The notes: generated by a model from the sequence alone, not told the origin. Positions 11,744 to 23,024 are shown, numbered from the stretch's first letter. The stretch: 64,000 bases of DNA from Amblyomma americanum (GCF_052857255.1 NC_135498.1:82980639-83044638), one strand, 5' to 3'. Made by a program: numbers and translations.

Positions 11744-12118
11744 CTAATCATTACCTTCATATTCCTCTCGGAGTCTTTTGGTAGCCTTGCGTTCCTTGTT
11801 GGACGGGTTGCGGGTGGCAGATTTCTTGTCGCTGGCTTTGGGCCCACCCTTTTCCTTGCCTCCTTTAACCTCTTCTGAGTCGCTAGGGCTCAACCACGAC
11901 CAATTTTGGAGAAGGTTCCACAGCATCAGTTGTTTCCAGATTCCCACGTCTCTGCGGCTCTCCTTGATCTTCTTTATTTTCTTCCTGGCTTGGGCCAAAA
12001 CCCTGACCGCGTCCATCTCTATAATCAAAAGCTCTTGAAGGAAAAGCAACGGCGACATTTGTTTCCGGATGCTGACGTCTGTGCGGCTCTTCTGATTCTC
12101 CAAAAAACGCTTCCCATT
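11744..12118 (-). CDS. Basic exon-like frame, weakly bZIP-like, block B copy 1
   Basis: A minus-strand frame of 124 codons starts at ATG 12118 (it is open 23 codons further upstream without an ATG). It has a hydrophobic-helical first half, a Lys-rich linker EVKGGKEKGGPKASDKK and a basic end SATRNPSNKERKATKRLREE, then YEG. The nucleotides after TATGAAG are GTAATG, a possible splice donor at 11755. The 34.2-kb copy has GTAAGG there. The basic end has the N-x7-R spacing of bZIP basic regions and a distant look of the ATF4 type, but I am not sure. A segment of about 30 bases encoding SRRDVGI(R/W)KQ is duplicated inside the exon. An acceptor-like TTGCAG lies near 10735. Confidence 0.35.
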   Translation of the reverse strand, partial: NGKRFLENQKSRTDVSIRKQMSPLLFLQELLIIEMDAVRVLAQARKKIKKIKESRRDVGIWKQLMLWNLLQNWSWLSPSDSEEVKGGKEKGGPKASDKKSATRNPSNKERKATKRLREEYEGND

Positions 12119-12187
12119 CATTCCGATAAGCAAAGGCACAGAACTGTGCTCGGAAAAATCAGTCTGCAAGACTTCAGCAACTGTCAC

Positions 12188-14731
12188 CTAGCTATCTCAG
12201 CTTGAAAGACTCAAGTGACACACTAAATTCTTGGAGCTCTTCCAACCTTTGGGAAACGGTCGTTGGTGGCAAGAGTTAATCGCGCCTCCACCAATGGGAT
12301 TTACCTTCAGTGCACAAAGGCGAACTTCCGGTTTCAGGTCAAGGAGATAAGAAGTGAAATGGGTGTAGTTTACTACAGACCACTAGCACCAGATACGAGA
12401 GAGATTAAGGAAAGCAGACCCTGCCTAATATTCTTGGAAGTGTATGGATGGTGACCTCATTTCGAGACCACCCTTTTTTGCCACCAGTTTTTTCAACCCT
12501 TTTACAATGGCCCCTACTGGTTGATGTTGAGAAGGAGTGAAGAGGAGGAGATTTCTCCTTTAGTCGAAGGTGCGATAAGAGATGCTTTTGAAAGCGAGCA
12601 GCATATTCATTCTGGAGCTTCAGAGATTTCGAACCAGCATGATAATGGTGCTCCAGTGGCCATAAGGAAAATTTCAGACAGGCCGGTTTTTGGATGTATA
12701 CAGACGAGAGTTCCGAAATTTTGTTTTTGTCATACCGGCACGCAATGGTCAGCAGATGTTTGCACCTCTGCCTTGTGTCCCTTATGTGTAACTAATAAAA
12801 AGTATCGTGCAAGAGCAATACCTGTAGGAAAGAAGAATGCGCCACCGATGCCCAGTAAATGTGCGGCAAGCTAAATGCCGTAGGCAGTTTCACTGAGTAA
12901 ACTGGGCCTAAACAGATGCGATGGCGTTATGGAACTAAGAAGCATGTATGTATGTTAGCTGCAGAACCTCCTTCTATTAGAAAGGCCACTTGCAGCTTCC
13001 CGTTGGTAACCGATTCTTGTTTTCATGCCCTATGTGTTGTAGAGGTCGTTTTACTTAAAAAAGCAGGTGTTTTCTTGAGTTGCATAAATATATAGTACGC
13101 TTCACTTGTACTATCGGGGGTTCTGTGTTTTAGGTTACACATTTATTTAAATAACTAATATCTGCTGATACATCTGTTTGAAAATTGGGGATATGTGAGC
13201 ATGGGGGCAAGATTAGACAATTGCCATCGTCGTTATTACTTGAAATAAGTAAACCTTTCAATCAGTGCCGTTAGCAAGCGTAATTGCATAGAAAAGAGAC
13301 GCTTGTATTTATACCCATCTACAATTTAGATACTCTGCTTTTTCACAGATTTTCAATTCCATTCAATTCATTCTCTTGTTTTACACTTGATCGTTATCCG
13401 AACTAAATGGCCCGACTTCGCCTTGACTGAGTCCCGCAGACGTTTTCAGAGCAGCGACAGCCAGTATATATAGATAAATGCTATATATTACATGTGCGTA
13501 TTTAATAGAGTGTATACATTTAAAAAGAATCCCCCATCAATCCGCACAGTATTCATCACCATTTTTCTCGGACATCAGCAAGCATAGTCGGACAAAACTT
13601 AGGGACGCAATGCCTTTTTGGTCAAAGAACCCTTTCTAGCCAATATTGTGGTACCATTCTCATGACCCTCCTGGGGTGACAAAGCAGGGAGTGGTAGATG
13701 GGAGGGGATAATCCTTTTCATTTAAATTGGGGAGAGACCGCTCTCTCTATTGTGCTGCTCATTCCTGCAATTTCACGCTCGCAGGGTCTTGCTACTTTTG
13801 TTTTGTTTTTTTTTGTTCCTTCCCTGCGCCTTGAGTGAGCTCCACTCAAAGGTGGCTGTTCACCAGAGTCTACTTCGGAAATGGGAAGTTTGAGAACCTA
13901 CAGCGTGTCTACATATGCTTCAATATTAATGCGGGTTGTGCCAGGGTCTTCTTCTTTAGTGGATAGAGGAAATATAGCTGACAGATTTTATTATTGTTTC
14001 ATTTTTTTCACAAATCCGAGGTAAATATTAGGAAAAATTGTTTTTTTAGACAAGTCGGTCTGCCATGTCGTGTGGTAAAGAAAAGTAAACTAAATATCAA
14101 AATTTCGACCGCAATATTTCCTCCCTTTTTGTTTCGTTATTGTTAAAAGCAAATTTTATCCATATCGAACGTAGTTAGGTTATACACGCTCCGAAAGTTG
14201 TGTATGTATTTTCTGCGTGCGTTTGAAATTCGCGCCAAAATCACCGTGTGACATGCCTCCATCTGGCGTCAGACTGCTTTCTCTACCACAAACATTTTAA
14301 TTTTCTATGTTCGTGCGAGCACAATTTTCTGAGAACATCGGGGAATTTGAATTCTTTCTCTTTTTTTTCTTCCTTGGCTGCATTTCTAATGTACTTCAGC
14401 TTCATTCACATTGCAGTGGGATTTCATAGCCTTCTGAAGCATCTCCAAAGTCCATAAAAAGAAGTGCGCCACAAAAGGAACATGAAGTCCACAAAGTAAG
14501 GTCACACCCAAAAGCTCCACCCAGTACCCCTTCCATTTTGGCCGCCACACAATAAGGCAATGTTTGCATCAAAATACAGGTCGCTCACAGGAAGATGGCT
14601 CCCCTTTCAGGACCATATGAGAGAGCTACATAGTTCCTTCCCTAGTGGATGGGAGCAATGATTCAGGTGACATCACATAAAAAATACAGTGGCAAATACA
14701 CCTAAAAATTGGCCCTCTGGTCAATGGCGGT
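12188..14731. other. Block B/C interior, no gene recognised
   Basis: The sequence is AT-rich and present in both B-C-A copies. A plus-strand frame around 12540-12700 (AIRDAFESEQHIHSGASEIS) is nearly identical in copy 2 at about 34970-35120, but it shows no family signature and differs by indels. The empty site of the I-clade LINE insertion is at 14189-14201. Confidence 0.4.
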
Positions 14732-15221
14732 GTTTACACGAACCCAGTAGGCCCGGGTTGATTTGAGTTATGTGGTCGAAAACCAGTTACTGGGTTCAAG
14801 TAAACGCGCGCTTAGTCGGGTAGAGTCCAGACAAGTCCGCTAAAAGAAGTAGGTTCACTCAACTTGACCCGGACACGGTGTGCCATAAACGCTGTCGAAT
14901 CGAAACGTCGGGTAGGAGAGCGGATAAATGCGAACTTGTTTTTCGCTTGCGCCTTCGCGCCTCCGAAACGTTGGTGACGAGCCTCAGTCTTGAACGCTGG
15001 CACCGCTCGCTCTCAATGCTTTTCTGACGCTCCGTGTCGCTGCCGGTGACCGGGTCCTATGGTACCTCAAAGGGCCCGCTCCCCCGGCGTTGCGCGCATC
15101 GAGGCATCCTAAGCGGTCTCCACTGGCTAAAAACGAGTTCATGGAAACACATAGTCGTCGAGTGTTCTAACCTTGCTCAGTCCGACGCCTGACTCGACCC
15201 AGCGCTATCTGGTTCGTGTAA
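14732..15221. mobile_element. MITE-like element with terminal inverted repeats, copy 1
   Basis: GTTTACACGAACCCAGTA (14732-14749) is repeated inverted at 14788-14805. A longer inverted match to the first arm, read on the minus strand as TTACACGAACCAGATAGC then GCTGGGTCGAGT, lies at about 15186-15221. The arrangement suggests a non-autonomous DNA element of about 490 bp or nested inverted repeats. No clear target duplication was found, so the boundaries are provisional. The same structure is at 42798-43287. Confidence 0.35.
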
Positions 15222-15640
15222 GCGAGGCGCAATGGTGTAAACCGATTGTCATGAGGTAGAGGTCAACCCCCTTACACAGTCAAACTGACCAGTTCTCTTG
15301 AGACACTTGCCAGTGACCACACCAGAGGGAGAAAGGGTCGTCTTCTTGCTTTTTCTGCTAAGGCTCTGCTGCTCTGCGACGTCATGAGAACCGGTCGAAG
15401 CCAACTAGGACATTCGCCAATGTTTTCTTGATTTGTATGGGAACGCACCTCGGACAGTGGCTCGCAAGTCATTTGAAAAGCGCGCCTCTGGCTCTAATCT
15501 ACTGAACCCAGAACGTGACGGATTGACATCGAAATGTTGGTTTTCTAATCATTTCTTTAGTCCAGTGTGAGTCTTTTCTCTCTAATTCTTCTCCCGACCA
15601 TTCATATCTTTGCCAAATGTTCTCGTTTTATTCATTGCAG

Positions 15641-15893
15641 GTGCTGCCGACTGTATGGTGATATGGCGAGTCTCCACCCTCTCTGCAACAAGGAGCTTGC
15701 AGATTTGCGAGCTCTAATCCGGAATAGATGTCCGCGTGGTATAAACAATGTGATGTCTAAGGGGCATGAACTTGCAGGCAAAATCATCTAGTTTTGCATC
15801 TCTCAAGCGTTCCCGAACCGCCTTCCTTCTCACAATAAGAGCCCCCTCGGTATGCGTCAAACCTTGTCTCACCTCCAGCGCCACGCTGAATAA
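15641..15893 (+). pseudogene. Cys-containing terminal-exon-like frame, block C copy 1
   Basis: TTCATTGCAG at 15631-15640 is a good splice acceptor. The frame after it reads CCRLYGDMASLHPLCNKELA and continues through MSKGHELAGKII. It is interrupted by TAG at 15789-15791, then runs to TAA at 15891-15893, which overlaps an AATAAA (15889-15894). The frame is also open upstream of the acceptor from an ATG at 15567. Copy 2 (43706-43958) has exactly the same length and a different in-frame stop. A diverged inverted copy is at 51730-52054. I do not recognise the protein. It may be the last exon of a small cysteine-containing protein. Confidence 0.35.
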
Positions 15894-15894
15894 A
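15889..15894 (+). terminator. Polyadenylation signal AATAAA after the block C exon
   Basis: AATAAA overlaps the TAA stop of the exon-like frame. The corresponding signal is present at 43954-43959 in copy 2 and absent in the inverted copy at 51.8 kb. Confidence 0.35.
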
Positions 15895-16325
15895 GTATAT
15901 TTCAATCAGAAAAGTGCTGCGAAGAAGCGCTATGTAAATACAAAGCGATACGAAAAAAAACATCGCGAAGCAGGGTGTATAATGACACTTCACCGGAAAC
16001 CAACCAGAGTAGGTAGAGATTTCACGCATTCAAACCGGCGACGTCATGACAATTGGTAGAAGACATTAATTGGTTGTCTCATTTTAGGTGTGCTCCCGTT
16101 TCTATGAACAAAAAGAGCACACGTGGGTGGCGTGGTGAGAACGGTCGGCAACATTTTTCTTTTATGTAGATTGCAATCTTTATTATCTTCACAATATATA
16201 CCAGTAATCTAGGCTTTCTAAAAATCAGCGGGAGCTCGCTTCGGCCGTGAGTTCGCCGATATACTTTTTGTGCGTGGAAGAATGATAGTTTCGTGCCATG
16301 GTGGAATTCACACTCCAGGAGAGGG

Positions 16326-16334
16326 ATATATAAG
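16326..16334 (+). promoter_or_regulatory. TATA-like motif upstream of PLE family 2, copy 1
   Basis: ATATATAAG lies about 590 bases before the first recognisable PLE family 2 residues and is conserved at 44391-44399 in copy 2. It is a plausible TATA element, but AT-rich DNA makes chance occurrence likely. Confidence 0.2.
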
Positions 16335-16914
16335 TTACCTCTTTTTTTGGTATTTAAGTGCTGCCATCTATAGAAACAAAATTCAAATCTGAGCTGCCTT
16401 GTAGCTGGTACGGCCCATTTACTCTAACAACGGTTTATCTGAGGGTCAAACGTCATTTACTGTCGTAGTAGTGGTTCATTAAAAGAACTGAAGTCGGAGG
16501 GAAAAGATGCTGGCGCAGGGGTTCCATTTCCACTCGATGTTGGTTGAGCTTGGCCCAGTTACGGAGAAAGAGGGAGGTATGTCTAATTTATTTCAGGCCT
16601 CTCCTACAACCTATCGCCAAAGCTGAATGCTCCCTTCTTCAAGCAAAGATTCTTGAGTCAGAGAGGAGCTAAGAGCCCTGTTAAATGAAGCCTTTTTCGC
16701 CCATGGTCGACTACCGTCGCTCTACCCGGATGAGTTTGCCAGCATTCAACTGCATGTTTGTCATTAGGCTGCAATGCATTCCCGTTGTGATGAAGTCTCC
16801 CACAAAAACAAGGTGCACCGGCTTCTCCCATCCCCATCAACTACTTGCAAAGCTGCACCTGCAACGATTGTTCACAACATTTCGTCATAAAACACCAACA
16901 ACGCTGAACTTTTC

Positions 16915-18632
16915 GTTTTAAACCTTGGCCTCAATGTCAACATTGGACCTACTCTGGAAGCTAAAATCTGGTGTTTGCTGTTAGCACGCTGTCAATATAT
17001 TGAACGCTTCACGTCGAGATGAAGCAAGGCCTCGTGCTATCAGCCTACTCTCCCAACTACAACCCGAGGCGATTCCTGCCCCCTCCTACTACGGAACAGC
17101 GCCAAGTTGTTAAGAGCCTTCGCAACAATAAGGAACAACTCCTACCGGCAGACAAAGGCAACACCACTGTCCTGTTGGACCGAACAGACTATGTAAGCCG
17201 GATGCAGAAGCTACTTGAAGATGACACCGCCTACTGCCGACTGGACAGGGACACAACTGCAAATTGCAGCGCGATTTTGCAAAAACTTCTCACTAATGTC
17301 TTCAGCTTCATCCCTCTGACCCACAGGCCACTTTACCTAAAACTCTTGCGCACCAACGGTTCGGTCTCCACCCTCTACGGCCTTCCCAAAGTACACAAGA
17401 CTGGTATGCCGATGCGTCCCAGCGTGAACTACAGTCATTCCCCTCTTGACAGCTTATCTCCTTACCTTCACCGCATCATCTCGCCTCTTGTGGGTTGTCG
17501 ATCGACACACGTACGAAATTCGACTCACTTCATCAAGAAAGTAAACGACATGTCACCGGATGACAACGAGCTCCTGGTCTCGTTTGACCTCATGGCGCTA
17601 TGCACGTGCGTTCCTGTTTACCTTGCCGTACAAGCCTGCTCTTTTGCCCCCGAGTCTGACAGATCCTTACCTGAGAGGACCCCTGTTGACGTTCCTGACC
17701 TCTGTAGACTCCTACAGTTCTGCCTCAGCAACACGCATTTTTATTTAAGACTAATTTTACAGTAAACTTCAAGGCACTCGTATGGGTGCATCTATCTGCA
17801 TTACCGTCGCGAGCCACACCATACAGTCTGTCGAACGCCGGGCCCTTGCAACATGTGCTCACCCGCCAAAATTTTTCCTCAGATGTCTAGACGAGAGTTT
17901 CTGCATGATTGAATAAGACGGTTTGCCTGCCTTTTTGGCGCATTTCAACTCCATAGAAGACGCCATTGATTTCACCACCGAGGTCGAGGCGTATGGTGCA
18001 TTGCCCTTTCTAGACGTCCTGGTAAAACACTATAGTGGCAAAATATAATTCAGCGCTTTCAAGAAACCCACCAACACGGTGCGTTATTTCAACTCTACAT
18101 CCATCCACCCAGCCTCACATAAGAGATCGGTTGCTGCTACCTTATTTAAAAGGAGCCAACGCATTCGCAGTTCTCCCGAAGACAGGGCAAATGACTTTCA
18201 CATAGTGCGGCAAGAACTTTCACGCAGTGACTACCAGACATTTTTCGTGGCATCGGTCTAATAACAACTGTGTTGACCAGAACGTGAAACGCGTGTATCT
18301 TCCCCCCTGAAACGCTCCGCTGTTCCCTGCACCGCTGGATTCAGCGAGACGTTGGCACATATTCTGCGCACGTTCCAAATTGTCATTGCTCACGTTCCGA
18401 CGAGAAAACTGCGACATGCCTTGGTCAGCGCAAAGGAGGTTCTTCCAAATGAAAAAAATATCCTGGCGTGGTTTACAGCATTCCCTGATGCGACTGTCAC
18501 TGCGTCTACAATGGCGAAAAGGGTAACTTCGAGAGGCGACTAAAAGATCATAAAAACGACGCCAAAAACAGAAAAATAGATTCCAGTGCAATCGCTGAAC
18601 ATTGCACATCGAAACTGTACATTCTCGACTGA
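16915..18632 (+). pseudogene. Penelope-like element family 2, RT plus GIY-YIG, copy 1
   Basis: This is a second, distinct PLE. An N-terminal LNLGLNVNIGPTLEAKI is followed by a 248-codon RT frame (17019-17765) with LPADKGNTTVLLDR, LYGLPKVHKTGM, RPSVNYSHSPLDSLSPYL and VSFDLMAL (motif A Asp). The next frame has ASICITVAS, and a catalytic box changed to RCLDESF where PLEs normally have (Y/F)VDD. LPFLDVLV and HKRSVAATLF follow. The GIY-YIG part reads YPGVVYSIP, then TGA, then GNFERRLKDHKND and SSAIAEH, ending at 18632. Stops near 17763 and 17912, frameshifts and the altered catalytic box show it is dead. Confidence 0.78.
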
Positions 18633-19167
18633 GGCGAGGCACACGTTCTTGCGACAGAAAAGAAGAAATTTCCTCGCCTTCACTTGGAATCTTTGACGAT
18701 AAAAACGACCTGTCACACCTTGAACACAAACTGCGGAAATCTGGCAACTGCTTGCGCACGCTCCCTGCGCCCCCTTTTCAAGCATACATAAGCTCGCGCA
18801 CCCGCTTCTCGTTTTTACTGTGAACAAGGCTATCTGTACGGTAGCCGAAACATATTTTGTGTATTTTTTTTGATGTCACGTTTTATCCTTTAACCTTCAT
18901 CTTTCCTTGGCAATATACAAATTAGGCGCGCCCACCGTCAATCGCCACTCATGTTAACAGACATTTTTGGCCAATAGTGAAATAGGCGAATCGAAGGTGA
19001 GTGCTTCACTGCTTATGTGGTGCCTGATACGCGGGCCAAAGGTGCGCCGTGTGAATCGATCTTTAGGACTTACTGTTTACATGATGTATTCTCGCGTGCC
19101 TTTCTGAGAAGGAGGGCACTCCTTCCGTGTACCTCTCTTTGGTATTAATAGTCCCGCACTGCTTGTA
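18633..19167. other. Block C end, no gene recognised
   Basis: This is probable 3' sequence of PLE family 2, followed by AT-rich DNA leading without a break into block A. It is collinear with 46696-47231. Confidence 0.45.
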
Positions 19168-20913
19168 CAAGAAACTGCCGGCCTTACACTTACATAAAGG
19201 CATTGAAAGAAAAAACAGTAAGGCATAATACCCCAAGGAGCGGCAATATATGGTGTACAGAACTGCACTAAAAACAAGATCTTAACTATTTTGTACCTTT
19301 GCAAAAGTGGAGCAAATCACTGTAAAACAAAAGTGCATAATTGAATAATAATAACTGGAGATGTAAGCACATACAAATGGTTCAGATGCATGCAAATAAA
19401 TTCAGAAAGATAGCAATACTTTTAGACTGACGAAAATTATCAACACACCATAATAAAACGAGAGTAGGTTTCTCTCATATATAGAAATGAGAAAAAGATA
19501 TTTCAGTGAACCCCTGCCAATATATCCAGACTTCCACTGGCTCGCTTGTTTGTGTAAAAGAAACCGCAGATTTATGTGTACAAACACACAGATTTCTGCC
19601 ATGGACATTATGCTACGAAATACGTGAAACGATATCCGACTGGACGCGTGGATTGCGCGGGTAAACAATTTTGCTGCTAGTGTTCATCATTTGTGTTTTA
19701 AAAAATCCCTGGATTCAGCTTTCGAAATCTTTGTGCAATTTGTTGGAGCCAGGGTGTACGTTGAGTTTATATAGCTACGTATTCATTAAACAGTACAGAG
19801 CTCTTTATACGCCGAACGAGGCAGTAGTAGTACTAGTAGTTTATTAAAAATGGCAATAAAAAGGTGGGAAAAGATTACTGCTGGCCCTGGCAAATGCCAT
19901 CTTTACGTGAAATGCCTTTTCTGGGGCAACTGAAATATAGAGATTGCAGGCAGACTGTAGAAATGAAATAGGTGAGATTACAGGAGCCGCTTTCCTTTTT
20001 TTTATAAAGCCTCTCATGTACTGAACTCTGCCCTTCCATTCTCCGTTTCCTCCAGTTGTTATCGAGCAAAAACGCCTACTCACGCTTCAAAAACAGCGTC
20101 CAACAGAAGCCTTGAGAGATATAGGACGGCCATGGCAGTGGGAGGGAGAATAAACGGCGGAGAGCTTACTGCGAGGTGGCAGTTTTCAAAGGTAGGCATC
20201 ACTTTAGGTTCTATACCAACGTGCTTCAAAATGTCTACGAACCTCAGTTACCACTGCTGCAGTGAAGCTTCTCATTGCAGAATCTTCATTCAGTGTTGGT
20301 ATCCTGACATATCTATGCCGTGTTTTTGAAACCTCTTGCGTTTTTGTTGAGAGCCTTTAAATTAATAATACAAATTAAACCACGCAGAAGTTGACAAATA
20401 GTTACTGCAAGTTTGAACCTAAATTGACAATTAATTTATAATTGAGAAAGTTTATCTATTTCTGGAAAGCTTTCGGTTAAGTTTTGCTGTATCCGCAGAA
20501 GGTCCCATCTTTGGTGGTACCTTAGACACCGTATTATTCAACAAAAAAGGTATTTTTGTAGTGAAGTATTCACGAATGAATCGACATTTTGATATAAATA
20601 CAGAAAATTGCAATTCTCTTATACATATATAGTTTCAAAAGTGGCCTCATGCATTGATTCGGCGTTGTGTTGGAGTGGTCCTTCTGTGCTAAATATGAGA
20701 TCATCGTATCAAGCCTGCAGACATTCTGTACGCCGTCTTGAAGTCAAACCAAGATGGACTGCGGTGTTGATATGTATTGCAAATCTTCCAAAGGATGTCG
20801 TCTTGTAAGATGAACGACTGTGAATTTCCCTTGCCTTCTAGTTACCCCAGGGTGGTTTTGCCGTGATGCCTAAGAGCCTTTTTAAAGAAAAAGTCTATCA
20901 TGCTGTCTAGAAA
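19168..20913. other. Block A copy 1, upstream part without a recognised gene
   Basis: Collinear with 1-1739 and with 47232-48977. Short frames here repeat those in the other copies but carry no known signature. The minus-strand frame near 19844-20083 is shared by all three copies and may be the 3' part of an unidentified retroelement ending in the AGT-rich tract near 19826-19850. Confidence 0.4.
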
Positions 20914-21023
20914 GTGTTTGATAGGCATCAGGGCGTAAATCTGTCAAAAGTGAGATTGAAAGCAAAAAAGTTGTGTATCTCCTTCAATCTCACTCGCTTA
21001 GCTCAGTCTGTAGAAAAGGCCAG
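20914..21023 (+). pseudogene. Penelope-like element family 1, N-terminal stub, copy 1
   Basis: Residues from FDRHQGVNLSKVRLKAKKL to LAQSVEKAS match the start of the RT frames at 1740 and 48978. After AAAAGGCCAG (21014-21023) the sequence switches to a LINE, and the rest of PLE family 1 is not found downstream. So about 1.7 kb of this copy has been lost. Confidence 0.75.
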
Positions 21024-21027
21024 CGAA

Positions 21028-21450
21028 AAGGCCCCCGCGTCGTATAGGCCGATTGTAATCAATTCGGTCGTCGGAAAGGTGTTGGAGAGGCTCCTTTACG
21101 ATCGCCTATACCATTTCCTGTCCCGCTGTGGACTGCACCACGAAGCTCAATTCGATTTCACGAGGGGTCGGGGGGCTGTTCAGGCCCTCCACGCTCCACG
21201 CTCTGTTCAGGCCCTCCACGCTTGGGTAGCCCGCACGGATCCCCAATGTCTCCCCTGCTGTGGAATGTCGTAGTGCGTGGCCTTTTGGCGGTGGGCAGGC
21301 CGGAGGGTTTGTCGCTCCAGGCGTACGCGGACGACGTCGTCGTTCTTGTGCCTGGAGCTGGGAGGAAGGAGCTTGAACGTTTGGCGGACGATGCGCTCGG
21401 TCGAGTTGATGCGTGAGCGAGAGGGGCGAGAATTACAGTCTCACGCGACA
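21028..21450 (+). pseudogene. LINE reverse transcriptase fragment with internal deletion
   Basis: The first part reads ASYRPIVINSVVGKVLERLL and FTRGRGAVQALHA. After a duplicated 20-base segment (21176-21195 and 21203-21222) the sequence jumps to GSPHGSPMSPLLWNVVVRGL (motif B) and LQAYADDVVVLV (motif C, YADD retained). The segment that should hold motif A, with the first catalytic Asp, is missing. The frame changes between the two parts. The enzyme cannot be active. Confidence 0.6.
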
Positions 21451-21827
21451 AGACGGTGTGCGTGCTCATTTCTCCTCCTCGGAGGGGAATGGGTCGCACT
21501 ATGCCTGCCGTTCACCTTGGCGGCGCCCGCCTGTCTTTCAGGCCTGCCGTCTGAGGGCGCTTTGACGCCAGGTCGTGCTGCCAACGCTCGCCTATGCATC
21601 GCCCATTTGGTGGACTGTGCGTCCCCATTCTGGTCTGTGCTCTCGCTTGGTGTCGGTGCACCGGTCCCCGCTTTGGGTGCTGGCGGGGGCCTATTCCACA
21701 ACGAGCACGCGGGCGTTGCAGATTCTTCTGCACGCCCCACCCTTGGCGATTGACCTTGACAGGTTAAACGCGGAGTTCGACCTCTTCTCCCGTCGGTGGG
21801 ACGTAGCTTTCGGGACGAGGTCCTTGC

Positions 21828-22568
21828 GTGCTGTCGAGGTCGAAGAGCCCTTCGACAGTTGCTATCGGCACCCTTATGGAGGCTGTATCTTACCCGCACA
21901 GTCGTTTGGATGTGGAGGCGGCGGCGGCAGCGGCGTTGTTGCCGGCGCATCACATCTACACCGACGGTGTTTACACCTCCGTCTCTGCGGGCGCTGCTTT
22001 CGTGGAGTTCGTCTTGCGCGGTCGCCTTCGGGCTGTCGGCCGTTTTCAGGTGGAGGGTGCAACCTCTGCCTACGCTGTGGAGCTGGTCGCCTTTACGGAG
22101 GCGGTCACATTCGCGCGGTCACTTCCGGGTGCAGCGCCCGTTTGCTTCTATACTGACTGTCAGGCAATACTATCGGCCTTGGCTAAGTACGCCACACGCG
22201 ATTCCAACATTGACAAACTTAAATCAGACCTTTCGGCCCTACAGACGTCTAGACCGTTTAAACTTTTTCACGTGCCGGGACATTCTGGTGTCCTCGGCAA
22301 CGAAATTGTAGATGTTGGGGCCTCGCGCGCGAGTTTGTCGTCGCGGGTGAGGCGCGTGCTGCGCTCTAGGGCCTCTGTTCGCATCGCTTTTCGCGAGGTC
22401 GTTCGTTCCAGGTGGGCCGTGTGGTGGCGCGACTTCAACGAGGGTACCGGGATTTTTTCTTGGGTGCCCAACGTTTTTTTCTACACCATTATCATTTCCG
22501 CCCTCGCGCCCTCTCGTCCTTCTTGTGACCGCCCATGGCCGTTTTCCTGTCTATTTACATCGATTTAA
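21828..22568 (+). pseudogene. RNase H domain of the R1/I-type LINE
   Basis: In a 246-codon frame the four acidic RNase H positions are visible: Asp46 in IYTDGVY, Glu85 in AVELVAF, Asp110 in FYTDCQAI and Asp162 in GNEIVDVGA, with the HVPGHSGVLGNE loop. The domain degrades LINE RNA in the cDNA hybrid in I-group elements. It is preserved better than the RT, but the element around it is dead. The frame is lost near 22500 and continues in another frame in the Zn knuckle. Confidence 0.65.
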
Positions 22569-22803
22569 GATTGCGCCTTCTGCAGGGTGTCCGTGTGGAG
22601 CCCCTGGGGGAAGCGTCTTGCATTATTTGACGCAGTGTCCTTTAACGCGTGATGGGGTGGCCAGGTTGCCTGGTCACGGAGAACAGCCTTCTGCAGCACT
22701 TTGGCGCAGATGGCTTGATGATCGCCGTGCGTCTGCCATCTTGTGCCAGATTGTCTACATTATTAGTGAGCAAATTCCTGATTATGTTCGAGGGAGACGT
22801 TAG
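22525..22803 (+). pseudogene. C-terminal Cys-His knuckle of the R1/I-type LINE
   Basis: HRFKIAPSAGCPCGAPGGSV then LHYLTQCPLTR gives the C-x-C-x8-H-x4-C knuckle that follows the RNase H domain in this LINE group. The frame ends with YIISEQIPDYVRGRR and TAG. Confidence 0.55.
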
Positions 22804-23024
22804 CGCTCTTTTGGTTTTTTATGTTGCCTGGCCGCCGGTCCGCCGTTCGCGCCGCCCCGTGGTTAGCTCGGGGGTTGGACATTTCTTTCGACGGCGGCCC
22901 TCATAACTCGGGCCAAAGTTTCTGTCGAGGGCGTGTCCTCGAGGCGCCCTCTTCACTTTGGCCTTGGAGGCCTCCGCGGGATTTAAAAGGTTTTCCCCGG
23001 CGCGTCCATCGGAGCTTCCACGGG

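Larger units (their letters stand above)
9840..21023. repeat. Segmental repeat B-C-A, copy 1
   Basis: This interval aligns collinearly with 30424-50795, starting at ATATTCCGCGAGCTAAACGC in both. In one stretch of about 95 bases compared by eye (from 11098 and 33530) there are about four differences. The later part is offset by 28,066 bases after the two LINE insertions in copy 2. Its A part also matches bases 1 onward. It holds the empty target sites for both copy-2 insertions: AGGTT at 10891-10895 and CTCCGAAAGTTGT at 14189-14201. Bases 9840-10306 contain no recognised gene. Copy 1 stops abruptly at 21023 against a LINE. Confidence 0.9.

Noticed and set aside
14248..14457. 69-codon hydrophobic frame conserved at 42314-42523
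   Set aside because: The surrounding non-coding DNA is equally conserved between the block copies, so conservation gives no evidence of coding.
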